This document shows positions 43,846 to 55,874 of a stretch of DNA of 64,000 nucleotides, in pieces. Made by a program: the position numbers and the translations under genes. Below the pieces are notes generated by a model. It was not told the origin of the DNA. It searched no databases and saw nothing but the letters and a program-made list of their open reading frames with translations. Source of the stretch: Coccinella septempunctata (Eukaryota; Arthropoda; Insecta; Coleoptera; Coccinellidae); the NCBI RefSeq assembly GCF_907165205.1, contig NC_058189.1, positions 15,374,001 to 15,438,000 of the forward strand. Reading direction: 5' to 3'. Numbering within the stretch: position 1 is the first letter of the stretch; each line of letters opens with the position of its first letter.

Positions 43846-46454
43846 CAATGACGGCTCGTCCGGGTATGCAGGGTCGGCCGGGCCGACCCAAAAATAATCG
43901 AGAAATGGAAAATAATTATAATTATTTTATTCTTCAAAACTTATTCCAAATGATTAATTTCGATATTAAATTCTCGATTAATTCCCTAGTAATACGTACG
44001 ACAACTTATTTCGATCAACGTGACGCCCCTGTCACCCTGAGTTAGTTTATTTCGAAGTTCTCTTTCCTTACGATAAACACGCTACATGCTAGGTCGGCCA
44101 GCCGTAGTAGCCTAGCGAAACGCTTCAAGTTATGGTACTATACAGCACCTACGTCGCACGCAGTTGAACATCGTATTACGTCGCTGCTAGATACATACAC
44201 GGTCGGCCAGCACGAGTTGGGCCTACCTTGCTATGGTTTGGGCGTTTAGTTGTCATATTTCTAGATTTCCTCATTGTCTATTCTAAGATATTATATTATC
44301 AAATGAATAGTTAATCATTAAATATTATGTCTATTTTAGAAAAGAGCGTATTCTCACCTTTTAAGAGTAGTTTAGTCAATGAAAATATAATATATCCCTA
44401 ATTATAGTTAGATTTTTTTATTATTAAGTGAATAGTTAATTTTTGAAAAAGGGTATTCCGACCGTATAAGAGTAGTTTAGTGATTTTTTGATCATAAAAA
44501 TTCGTAATTCCTAGTGAATTTATAAGGGTACGGTGATTTCGAAGCTTCTTGAATACGCGTAGATCGGCCGGGGTCCGTGAAGTTAGCGAAAAATTGAAAG
44601 CACTAATTCTGAAACTATGTTAAATATTAGTGCCGTATAAATCTTTGTCAGCACCATTGTAGTTTTTGAGAAATTGATAATTCAAGTTCTTGGTGCTGAC
44701 TTCACGCTCAGCACCAACATTTTCAAATTACCATGAAATTATTATACTAATATTTAGTGCTTAATTAGTGCCTATTAGTGCTTTTGGAACCAATGGAAAA
44801 AAATGAACGGTTTTCAAAATATCACAGATTATTTCCTTTGGTGCTGACTTCACGCCCAGCACCAACATATTGGAATTTCGTGAAAATTTTTGTTGCAATA
44901 ATTAGTGCTTGATTAGTGCATATTAGTGCTTTTAAAACGGATGCGATATATTTTTGGTTTTACAGTAATTGCCTGATGCTTTTCGAACTAGTGTGAAGTT
45001 AGCGAAAAGTTGGAAGCACTAATTCTGAAATTATGTCAAATATTTAGTGCTTCATTAGTGCAAATTAGTGCCGTATAAATCTTTGACAGCACCCTTGTAG
45101 TTTTTGAGTTACACGAAAAAATCTGTTTGATACCGCGTAGCCATCTATGGAGAGGTATGCGACTTATGCGAGTCATTCTCTGCAATAGATTCGTCGTCAG
45201 TGCGTCATTTTATTATAACCTAAAGCGGCTCACACATATACGACTTGGGGCGCCAATCTTGATATCGAAGAATAATTGTACTATTGATTTAAGGGGACAC
45301 AAAACTATTTTCTGAATTATTCATATAATGTTTATATGAAGTAAAGGTTCTTTTTCTCAGATACTGCCTAAACTCTTTTTTCTTTTGTAATAATAATAAT
45401 ACTTTTTGGGTCATCGAGATGAAAAAAGAATATAGAGTGTTTTGTAATCTTAAAAAGAATATCAGAAGAACTGTATTATTTTTCAATATGGAAGTACGAA
45501 AATTCTAACAGAAAAATGTATAGTGCTATGAAAATAGACATATTATCCCCTATAATAGAAGAGATATAAGAGAAAGGGGTGCACGTGTTTATCAGTTTTC
45601 TTCGATTCATTTCGTAAATTTTGATAATCTTAGTGGATTCTAAATTTCTTTAATTGTTGAATAATTGGAGTAGTAGCAAATCGAAACAAACTTGGCATCC
45701 TGTCACAAGGTCATGTGACGGTAGAAGGAAGAATGGTGAAATAAAGAAAGGAAAAATTAGTACATTTTCACTTAAAATCAAAATTGTAGATGTGTTTCAG
45801 TGAACTTAAAATTTTGATTCGTATTGACGTTGATGTTTTGTGTCGTAATAAATTTGTTATCGGTATTTACAGAGAGACCCCGAAGAAGAATAAAACTATT
45901 ATTCAAAAGCTGGGCAAAAACTAAGAAGTGTAGTACATTCTTTCTCCAAAAACAAGCCTTTATATCGCATTGAAAACGAAACTTTTATACACTGTTGTAT
46001 GAAAAAAATCAGACTATATCTACAGGATGGGGCATAAGTCTGGAATAAAATTAATATTTCTTCAATATTAATCAACCACTCAAAATGAAGACGCTGAAAC
46101 CCACCAATTGCTTTTCAATTGCCTTCTTCTATCAATGAGTAGTTTCTCAACCAATAACATAACATCAAGATGCTGAAAAACATGTCAATTGATTTCTGAT
46201 TGCATTTATTTTTGGAAAATAAAATTATATTTTTTCCACCCCTTAGCCGCAACCCTATCCAACTTATCTTTAGAAACTTAATCGACAAAAAATATATCAA
46301 TATTTAATTTTAGAAAAACAGAGATTATGGTGGTATTCCGCGTTTTCATTTTCAGTTATTGGTTGAAAAAATAGATATTAATTTTATTTCAGGATATTCC
46401 CCTGTATATCCTGGGTCTGGCCGACCCACACCTTATGGGCACGAGCCGTCACTG
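43846..46454. mobile_element. 2.6-kb hAT-like insertion in the MULE gene
   Basis: Flanked by the 8-bp duplication GTGGGTAG (43838-43845 and 46455-46462). Ends: left CAATGACGGCTCGTCCGGGT, right (reversed) CAGTGACGGCTCGTGCCCAT, then a second shared block 'gggtcggcc..gaccca' ~20 bp in. The 8-bp duplication and CAgTG ends fit hAT. I find no transposase. Internal repeats include two copies of 'gcgaaaaattgaaagcacta' (about 44585 and 45002) and two of a small palindrome (44690-44717, 44838-44865). Confidence 0.88.
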
Positions 46455-47069
46455 GTGGGTAGAATTGATGGAGGTGTTGTATATTTATTTTCTATCAATT
46501 CCTCATGAACAATATTAATACTTCCAGCTTCTGGTGTATCAGACAAATTCAAAGGTTCATTTTCGCTTCTAAAATCTGGAGGTGAATTATGAGAAGATTC
46601 TTCTAAGGAGTCTACGTTAACAACATTTTTCGTTTGATTCATTTCACGAAATGCATTAATTTCACTGTGCCAGAGTTTGTAAAAATGATATCTGTTGTTC
46701 TCAGAATTTTTTTTGCCGAAATATTTACAGAGATTTGCATAAATGGAATCTTTCTTCCTATAATTCAAAGAACTGTTTATGTTCTTTATACAACCAATAT
46801 CATTCAGGACATTAGCTATGTCTACTAGAGAAAAATCGATTTTTTTTTCTTTATGCTCATGTCCGTCGAACAGGTTTTTAAATGTTTCATTTGCAATTAG
46901 AATTCTTCTCAATTTACTAGCAAAAATTTTTTTTATGTGTACTGACCAATATTAATTCGATGTCTCTCAGTAAACTATCGTTCAATAAAGTAGGTATTGC
47001 GTCGTAGGTAAGATTTGGGAAATTAAGCTTGAGAAAATCCACTATTTTACTCATTGTTATTAGATCCAT
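46455..47069 (-). pseudogene. N-terminal part of the MULE protein, unassigned domain
   Basis: Begins MDLITMSKIVDFLKLNFPNL (ATG complementary to 47067-47069), preceded by a pyrimidine-rich tract and an AG, so an intron upstream is possible. After an A8 run at about 46925-46932 the frame shifts by one base: 'STHKK' continues as 'IFASKLRRILIANETFKNLF'. The rest ('YRKKDSIYANLCKYFGKKNS', 'HFYKLWHSEINAFREM') is not a family I recognise; it may be a DNA-binding or dimerisation region. The protein runs straight into the transposase part when the hAT insertion and one GTGGGTAG are removed. Confidence 0.6.
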
Positions 47070-47199
47070 GTCGGATTCTAAAAATGAGAAAAAAAAAGAA
47101 AAATATGAAAAAAAAAATCGATGTAAGTGATTTCTATGAATACCTTGTCGATGGACGAAGCACACGTAATTCGCACTTTCACAAATTATTTTCACTTGG

Positions 47200-47904
47200 A
47201 TTGAATGTCTATGTTGGCACTATTTTATGCTTTTTGGATATTCAGGGTTGTCTATCCAACGAACGATTATGAACGTATGTTCAAGAGAACTTAAACTGAA
47301 AGATCTCTGCTACATTTCCTTATATATAGAATATTTCAAAAGGAATATTGGTCACCTTCCCTTTCTCACTATTTTGGACCTTTTGTTTAATCACTCCACT
47401 CCAATAAACAGTACCGATCCTTTGTCGGTTTATTAGTTACTCTTCGTTGAATAATTTTTGTTTATATATATAATAAAATATATATATTATATGTAATAAA
47501 CTGAAATGTATATAGAAAAACCTGAGAATGGTAGGTTTGGGAAATCCAAAATAGTATAATAATAACAGTTTATAGCTTGAAACAGTATTTCCGTATTTCG
47601 GCATATCTGTCAATTGTTGTACAACAATTCTAGAGGTGTTGTAAAAGGTACCGCTTTTGTTATTTAAACCTCCCGACACCTCATTAGTTCACCAGGGTGC
47701 AGGGATTCCCAAAATCGATGCATATTGAGAGCATTCCGAGAATTATTACTCTAAGGGTTGCTGACCGTTGTGTTATTCATTCGTTAATCCCTTAAACGGT
47801 TTCTAGGCAAATTTAGTCTCGAGGTACAAAACGAATGTGCAGAAAAACTGTTTCGACTATCTTGGTTTTTACTTGAGATTTGAGATATCTCAAAATTTTT
47901 AAAA
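47200..47904. other. Presumed 5' region of the MULE gene, no gene recognised
   Basis: Lies between the MULE start codon and the satellite array. AT-rich with an alternating TA stretch near 47465-47490. It would hold the transposase promoter if the composite-element model is right. Confidence 0.4.
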
Positions 47905-50900
47905 TTTGCCGATTAACGGTTTCCGAGATATCGAATTTTTAACAATTAAGGGTGGAAATTTACCCCCTAGATCCCAAGGAAAGTGGATGAAATTTTCAGA
48001 GAATAATCGCATTCGTGTAAGGATTGTATATGTCGAATCTCTTTATGCGCCGATTAACGGTTTCCGAGATATCGAATTTTGAATATTTAAGGGTGGAAAT
48101 TCACCTCCTAGATCCCAAGGGAAGTGGATGAAATTTTCAGAGAATAATCGCATTCGTGTAAGGATTGTATATGTCGAATCTCTTTATGCGCCGATTAACG
48201 GTTTCCGAGATATCGAATTTTGAACATTTAAGGGTGGAAATTCACCTCCTAGATCCCAAGGGAAGTGGATGAAATTTTCAGAGAATAATCGCATTCGTGT
48301 AAGGATTGTATATGTCGAATCTCTTTATGCGCCGATTAACGGTTTCCGAGATATCGAATTTTGAATATTTAAGGGTGGAAATTCACCTCCTAGATCCCAA
48401 GGGAAGTGGATGAAATTTTCAGAGAATAATCGCATTCGTGTAAGGATTGTATATGTCGAATCTCTTTATGCGCCGATTAACGGTTTCCGAGATATCGAAT
48501 TTTGAACATTTAAGGGTGGAAATTCACCTCCTAGATCCCAAGGGAAGTGGATGAAATTTTCAGAGAATAATCGCATTCGTGTAAGGATTGTATATGTCGA
48601 ATCTCTTTATGCGCCGATTAACGGTTTCCGAGATATCGAATTTTGAACATTTAAGGGTGGAAATTCACCTCCTAGATCCCAAGGGAAGTGGATGAAATTT
48701 TCAGAGAATAATCGCATTCGTGTAAGGATTGTATATGTCGAATCTCTTTATGCGCCGATTAACGGTTTTCGAGATATCGAATTTTGAACATTTAAGGGTG
48801 GAAGTTCACCCCCTAGATCCCAAGGGAAGTGGATGAAATTTTCAGAGAATAATCGCATTCGTGTAAGGATTGTATATGTCGAATCTCTTTATGCGCCGAT
48901 TAACGGTTTCCGAGATATCGAATTTTGAACATTTAAGGGTGGAAATTCACCTCCTAGATCCCAAGGGAAGTGGATGAAATTTTCAGAGAATAATCGCATT
49001 CGTGTAAGGATTGTATATGTCGAATCTCTTTATGCGCCGATTGACGGTTTCCGAGATATCGAATTTTGAACATTTAAGGGTGGAAATTCACCTCCTAGAT
49101 CCCAAGGGAAGTGGATGAAATTTTCAGAGAATAATCGCATTCGTGTAAGGATTGTATATGTCGAATCTCTTTATGCGCCGATTAACGGTTTTCGAGATAT
49201 CGAATTTTGAACATTTAAGGGTGGAAGTTCACCCCCTAGATCCCAAGGGAAGTGGATGAAATTTTCAGAGAATAATCGCATTCGTGTAAGGATTGTATAT
49301 GTCGAATCTCTTTATGCGCCGATTAACGGTTTCCGAGATATCGAATTTTGAACATTTAAGGGTGGAAATTCACCTCCTAGATCCCAAGGGAAGTGGATGA
49401 AATTTTCAGAGAATAATCGCATTCGTGTAAGGATTGTATATGTCGAATCTCTTTATGCGCCGATTGACGGTTTCCGAGATATCGAATTTTGAACATTTAA
49501 GGGTGGAAATTCACCTCCTAGATCCCAAGGGAAGTGGATGAAATTTTCAGAGAATAATCGCATTCGTGTAAGGATTGTATATGTCGAATCTCTTTATGCG
49601 CCGATTAACGGTTTTCGAGATATCGAATTTTGAACATTTAAGGGTGGAAGTTCACCCCCTAGATCCCAAGGGAAGTGGATGAAATTTTCAGAGAATAATC
49701 GCATTCGTGTAAGGATTGTATATGTCGAATCTCTTTATGCGCCGATTAACGGTTTCCGAGATATCGAATTTTGAACATTTAAGGGTGGAAATTCACCCCC
49801 TAGATCCCAAGGGAAGTGGATGAAATTTTCAGAGAATAATCGCATTCGTGTAAGGATTGTATATGTCGAATCTCTTTATGCGCCGATTAACGGTTTTCGA
49901 GATATCGAATTTTGAACATTTAAGGGTGGAAGTTCACCCCCTAGATCCCAAGGGAAGTGGATGAAATTTTCAGAGAATAATCGCATTCGTGTAAGGATTG
50001 TATATGTCGAATCTCTTTATGCGCCGATTAACGGTTTCCGAGATATCGAATTTTGAACATTTAAGGGTGGAAATTCACCTCCTAGATCCCAAGGGAAGTG
50101 GATGAAATTTTCAGAGAATAATCGCATTCGTGTAAGGATTGTATATGTCGAATCTCTTTATGCGCCGATTGACGGTTTCCGAGATATCGAATTTTGAACA
50201 TTTAAGGGTGGAAATTCACCCCCTAGATCCCAAGGGAAGTGGATGAAATTTTCAGAGAATAATCGCATTCGTGTAAGGATTGTATATGTCGAATCTCTTT
50301 ATGCGCCGATTAACGGTTTTCGAGATATCGAATTTTGAACATTTAAGGGTGGAAGTTCACCCCCTAGATCCCAAGGGAAGTGGATGAAATTTTCAGAGAA
50401 TAATCGCATTCGTGTAAGGATTGTATATGTCGAATCTCTTTATGCGCCGATTAACGGTTTCCGAGATATCGAATTTTGAACATTTAAGGGTGGAAATTCA
50501 CCCCCTAGATCCCAAGGGAAGTGGATGAAATTTTCAGAGAATAATCGCATTCGTGTAAGGATTGTATATGTCGAATCTCTTTATGCGCCGATTGACGGTT
50601 TCCGAGATATCGAATTTTGAACATTTAAGGGTGGAAATTCACCTCCTAGATCCCAAGGGAAGTGGATGAAATTTTCAGAGAATAATCGCATTCGTGTAAG
50701 GATTGTATATGTCGAATCTCTTTATGCGCCGATTAACGGTTTCCGAGATATCGAATTTTGAACATTTAAGGGTGGAAATTCACCTCCTAGATCCCAAGGG
50801 AAGTGGATGAAATTTTCAGAGAATAATCGCATTCGTGTAAGGATTGTATATGTCGAATCTCTTTATGCGCCGATTAACGGTTTTCGAGATATCGAATTTT

Positions 50901-52885
50901 GAACATTTAAGGGTGGAAGTTCACCCCCTAGATCCCAAGAGAAGTGGATGAAATTTTCAGAGAATAATCGCATTCGTGTAAGGATTGTATATGTCGAATC
51001 TCTTTATGCGCCGATTAACGGTTTCCGAGATATCGAATTTTGAACATTTAAGGGTGGAAATTCACCCCCTAGATCCCAAGGGAAGTGGATGAAATTTTCA
51101 GAGAATAATCGCATTCGTGTAAGGATTGTATATGTCGAATCTCTTTATGCGCCGATTAACGGTTTCCGAGATATCGAATTTTGAACATTTAAGGGTGGAA
51201 ATTCACCCCCTAAATCCCAAGGGAAGTGGATGAAATTTTCAGAGAATAATCGTATTCGTTTAAGGATTGTATGTGCCAAATCTCTTTATGCGCCGATGAA
51301 CGGTTTCCGAGATATCGAATTTTGAACATTTAAGGGTGGAAGTTCACCCCCTAGATCCCAAGGGAAGTGGATGAAATTTTCAGAGAATAATCGCATTCGT
51401 GTAAGGATTGTATATGTCGAATCTCTTTATGCGCCGATTAACGGTTTCCGAGATATCGAATTTTGAACATTTAAGGGTGGAAATTCACCCCCTAAATCCC
51501 AAGGGAAGTGGATGAAATTTTCAGAGAATAATCGTATTCGTTTAAGGATTGTATGTGCCAAATCTCTTTATGCGCCGATGAACGGTTTCCGAGATATCGA
51601 ATTTTGAACATTTAAGGGTGGAAGTTCACCCCCTAGATCCCAAGGGAAGTGGATGAAATTTTCAGAGAATAATCGCATTCGTGTAAGGATTGTATATGTC
51701 GAATCTCTTTATGCGCCGATTAACGGTTTCCGAGATATCGAATTTTGAACATTTAAGGGTGGAAATTCACCTCCTAGATCCCAAGGGAAGTGGATGAAAT
51801 TTTCAGAGAATAATCGCATTCGTGTAAGGATTGTATATGTCGAATCTCTTTATGCGCCGATTAACGGTTTTCGAGATATCGAATTTTGAACATTTAAGGG
51901 TGGAAGTTCACCCCCTAGATCCCAAGGGAAGTGGATGAAATTTTCAGAGAATAATCGCATTCGTGTAAGGATTGTATATGTCGAATCTCTTTATGCGCCG
52001 ATTAACGGTTTCCGAGATATCGAATTTTGAACATTTAAGGGTGGAAATTCACCTCCTAGATCCCAAGGGAAGTGGATGAAATTTTCAGAGAATAATCGCA
52101 TTCGTGTAAGGATTGTATATGTCGAATCTCTTTATGCGCCGATTAACGGTTTCCGAGATATCGAATTTTGAACATTTAAGGGTGGAAATTCACCCCCTAA
52201 ATCCCAAGGGAAGTGGATGAAATTTTCAGAGAATAATCGTATTCGTTTAAGGATTGTATATGTCGAATCTCTTTATGCGCCGATTAACGGTTTTCGAGAT
52301 ATCGAATTTTGAACATTTAAGGGTGGAAGTTCACCCCCTAGATCCCAAGAGAAGTGGATGAAATTTTCAGAGAATAATCGCATTCGTGTAAGGATTGTAT
52401 ATGTCGAATCTCTTTATGCGCCGATTAACGGTTTCCGAGATATCGAATTTTGAACATTTAAGGGTGGAAATTCACCCCCTAGATCCCAAGGGAAGTGGAT
52501 GAAATTTTCAGAGAATAATCGCATTCGTGTAAGGATTGTATATGTCGAATCTCTTTATGCGCCGATTAACGGTTTCCGAGATATCGAATTTTGAACATTT
52601 AAGGGTGGAAATTCACCCCCTAAATCCCAAGGGAAGTGGATGAAATTTTCAGAGAATAATCGTATTCGTTTAAGGATTGTATGTGCCAAATCTCTTTATG
52701 CGCCGATGAACGGTTTCCGAGATATCGAATTTTGAACATTTAAGGGTGGAAATTCACCCCCTAGATCCCAAGGGAAGTGGATGAGATTTTTAGAGAATAA
52801 TCGCATTCCTGTAAAGATTGTATGTGCCAAATCTCCTTTATGCGCCGATTAACGGTTTCCGAGATATCGAATTTTGAATATGTAA
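47905..52885 (+). repeat. Satellite array of 36 tandem 141-bp units
   Basis: Using 'cgattaacgg' as phase marker, units start at 47910, 48051, 48192, 48333 and so on every 141 bp to 52846, with a single one-base insertion in the last unit. Each unit contains 'ttccgagatatcgaattttg', 'cctagatcccaagggaagtg' and 'cgcattcgtgtaaggattgt'. Diagnostic sites (aacgg/gacgg, tttccgag/ttttcgag, gaaattcac/gaagttcac, cctcc/ccccc) vary in blocks, giving higher-order repeats. The last unit runs into the foldback terminal arm at about 52.89 kb. Confidence 0.97.
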
Positions 52886-53101
52886 GGGTGGATATTAACC
52901 CCGTCGACCATAACGGAATTACGTGGAATCCCCAATAATCAGTCACATTCCATCAAATCTAGGATCCTCTTTTTCATTAGCTATGTGAATCGGCCTTATT
53001 CCAGCATAAATTTGACCTACGCTTCGCACGCCACTGGACACGGCGTTCGGGTGTTTCCGTCAAACGGTCTGCCAGAAACGGTCTGCTAGGTTCATGCCGG
53101 T
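52886..53101 (+). mobile_element. Terminal arm of the foldback MULE
   Basis: About 215 bp nearly identical to the outer arm of the 794-bp element: 'ttaaccccgtcgaccataac', 'ttcattagctatgtgaatcg', 'gacctacgcttcgcacgcca' and the terminus 'tgctaggttcatgccggt'. One arm base differs at the end (catgccggt versus cacgccggt). Flank starts GAAATTTTG. Confidence 0.92.
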
Positions 53102-54122
53102 GAAATTTTGAAGGTCTATGTTCGGTGGCTGAACGTATGTCCTTCCTTGAATTACTTCATCTTCCCAAAATGTAAACAATGATGAACCTATACATCGTAA
53201 TTTTGAACGGAAAGTAGAAAGGCACTTTTTAGAAAAGGTTTCTTGTAAATTTCACCCAACGTGCCAAAAGCATTTCATTCATTGAGTAAGATGACAAGAA
53301 TCCAAGCAATCTGAGGCGGTTAAAAAAATTCTTCGTAAAATTTTAAGCGTCCACTATTTTCATATGTAAGAGACATGAATTTTGAATTGATGGTGGTATT
53401 ATGTTTTTTTTTTGTAAAAAGGTTCTAGCTACTTCAGACCGGTGTGAACTTAGCAGCCACTTCAGATCTAGCGGCCGTTTGACCAGTGGAGTCGGATACT
53501 TTTTTTTTCGCGTACTCTGCATACTGAAATCGTTATTAGGTCTCGGAAATGAATGAATTCTTTCAAACTCGCAGTGTTTATTCATTAGAAGATGATGAAT
53601 ACTATTTCAAAAATTTCTTATTTCTAGAACGTTGAAGTGTGAGTTCCCGCCGTAAAATGGATATTCGAAATATAATCGAAAATAGGTCTAAAAAATGAAT
53701 AAAATAAAGGGTTTGAAATTCAGTGTACGTAATTAAAAAGCACTATTGAACGATTTTCCGAGAGCTTTTTCATTTGCAGGACTTGGCAGGGTGAATTTCT
53801 CCCCCTCCCCTCAGAAAGTTTTGAAATTCGATGTATGTATTCATAAACCCTCAAGGAACGATATTCCAAGAGCTTTTTCATTTGCAGGACATGGAAGGGT
53901 GAATTTTTAGATGATATTTTTCTATCTACACGTAAATTTGCCACTTCCCTCAAGAATAAAAACTTCGACTCACCTCGTTACTATCAAATATATGCACCAC
54001 ACACTGGAACTAGAACTAGACACTATACTTCAAAAGTAGTTCAACAAGCTAAAGCCAAAATATTCACAAATTTACAAAATATGTCGAGTCCACTTCAAAA
54101 TCCACTGATTAATGAGTTTCTC
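53102..54122. repeat. Spacer with a two-copy 108-bp repeat
   Basis: The block 'gagctttttcatttgcagga' occurs at 53762 and 53870, each preceded by 'tttgaaattc' about 60 bp earlier and followed by 'gggtgaattt', giving two ~108-bp units. Minus-strand frames over it simply repeat ('VLQMKKL'). The remainder shows no gene. Confidence 0.7.
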
Positions 54123-54125
54123 TTA

Positions 54126-54295
54126 CGGCCGTTTTCAATAAACCTATCTATCCATCGTTTCACTTACTGACGATTAGTAACCATTGGTAACCATTCCAAA
54201 ATATATCTACAGATAGATCATAGAAACGAAATCACATGCATTTTCTATCTTCAGTAACTGAAACAATGTATAGATAGGATTATTGAAAACGGCCG
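54126..54295. mobile_element. 170-bp Harbinger-like MITE
   Basis: Flanked by TTA on both sides (54123-54125, 54296-54298). The ends CGGCCGTTTTCAATAA(A/T)CCT pair over about 45 bp with few mismatches, continuing through 'cctatctat' and 'gtttca'. TTA duplication suggests PIF/Harbinger ancestry. No coding. Confidence 0.88.
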
Positions 54296-54298
54296 TTA

Positions 54299-55870
54299 GA
54301 TATTCTGTTCTGATTCTATATTTCGCTGTGGGTCACTCAAATGCAACTCGAAAAATGAATGTTTCGGTCTTTGGGACGAAAGTTCCAGAGTAAAAAAAGG
54401 AATAATTATGAGAGGGCGGAACATCTGGGTTTGTCACACTCAGTACCTAAGTACCTACTCTCAATGAGATCCGAGACCGACATGCCAGCAATACAAGGGT
54501 ATATCTTTGCATACACATTCCTGTTATTTCCAACATCCCTTATTAAAAGTACAATGGACATCCATAAAATGTCCATTTTTGAAAGTAAAGTAAATGAGAT
54601 GAAATCAATGATTTTTTTCTATACATCATTCAAATTTATTTTAGTCGGTTGGCCACTTGGCCATGAAATAATTTTCTCAAGTTGTTGTAACTAGAACGAA
54701 GTTAGGTAAGTTAGGTTGGCACTCATGAAATGTCGTTAATGTCATAACGCCGTTGCCACAACTAATATCAATTTTTACTACGGAAATGCCGAAAGTGATT
54801 GAAAAAGAGACAGGGTTTCAGGAAGTGCTATTTAGAATTCAGGTCCGCTCATTCAAATAGTTATACGCTGATATTCTAAAATCCACAATACGTCAGACGG
54901 TAGCGAACATATTCAATGTAAGAGAATTTATATAATGTTTCATCTAAATCTAAACGACTTATATTTCATCTGAATGTTTCAACAATCAAAAAGATTGTGA
55001 ATGAAGAGGATGACAAAGAATTTCCTTCTATTGGGAGACCCAAAAAAGTGGTGGCATTCGAGAATTTTATGTTTGAGTGAATTAATGCGAAAAGTTTACC
55101 ACAGGATTTTCGATAAATGTCATCGGAGAATAAGTTCCCTGAAATGGATTTTTCTATTTTTCATTTGACTTATCCTATACAATGTAAATGCCTTAAGGTA
55201 CTAATAAATACCTAATTATTATTATTACATCAATGTATTAAGATGAATAGCCATAAATACGCGCAAGTTGCCCTGTTACTTGTTTATTCATGTGAAATTT
55301 TTGTTCAACGGTGAAGTTGCATCTTAACTTGAAACTTCCTTCAATTCCTTTCACTTATATTGATGCAAGATGATTTTTGTTGAAGAATTTAACATTCTTG
55401 TAATTATCTGTTAATTCCTTCGGGAGATACCCATTCCCAACCACTGCAATATATGCATTTCATCTTCGGGTTAATATTTTTGAAATCTACAAATTATGTA
55501 GATAGAAGATAAGGAACATTAACTCTCCTCAAGCTAGTGCATATTATGATATTATACTGATCTCTTGTATTTTCCATGCGCATAACTGGATTTGGTATGC
55601 CTTCAATCAGTTCGTATAAACTTCAATTATGTTCGTCACATATTTTCAGAAGAGATTCGACATTGTGATAGTGATAAAATACGTAATAACAGAAACTTTT
55701 ACGTAGAACGGGCAACATAGCGTTGATTTAATACCCAAAAATGTTTTGACAAGCTTCATAACTCCACATTTTCGTACTATACAGTGTGAAATGTGTCAAA
55801 TTTCCATGGCCAACCGACTGCTAAAATAAAAGTGAATGAAGTATAGATATTCCAATAAGTTCTGAACTTT
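54299..55870. other. Spacer, possible tiny transposase relic
   Basis: No gene I can assign. At about 54.99-55.08 kb one frame reads 'IKKIVNEEDDKEFPSIGRPK', like the helix-turn-helix segment before the catalytic core of some insect transposases, but it is short and closes with a stop. A small palindrome surrounds 'aatggacatccataaaatgt' near 54.55 kb. Confidence 0.35.
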
Positions 55871-55874
55871 TCAG

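Larger units (their letters stand above)
39840..53101. mobile_element. Composite foldback MULE (FB-NOF-like) with satellite arm
   Basis: Inferred single element: an inverted 141-bp-unit fragment at 39840-40010, a minus-strand MULE coding region at 40137-47069 split by a hAT insertion, a direct-orientation array of 36 units at 47905-52885, and a terminal arm ending ...GCCGGT at 53101, matching the ends of the 794-bp foldback copy. The two satellite blocks are in opposite orientation around the transposase gene, as in Drosophila FB-NOF. The left outer terminus (ACCGGC...) is missing and I found no matching copy of the right flank GAAATTTTG, so the left end is truncated or the association is partly coincidental. 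Confidence 0.7.

Noticed and set aside
47905..52885. CRISPR-like regular array
   Set aside because: The whole 141-bp unit repeats; there are no unique spacers and the context is an insect transposon.
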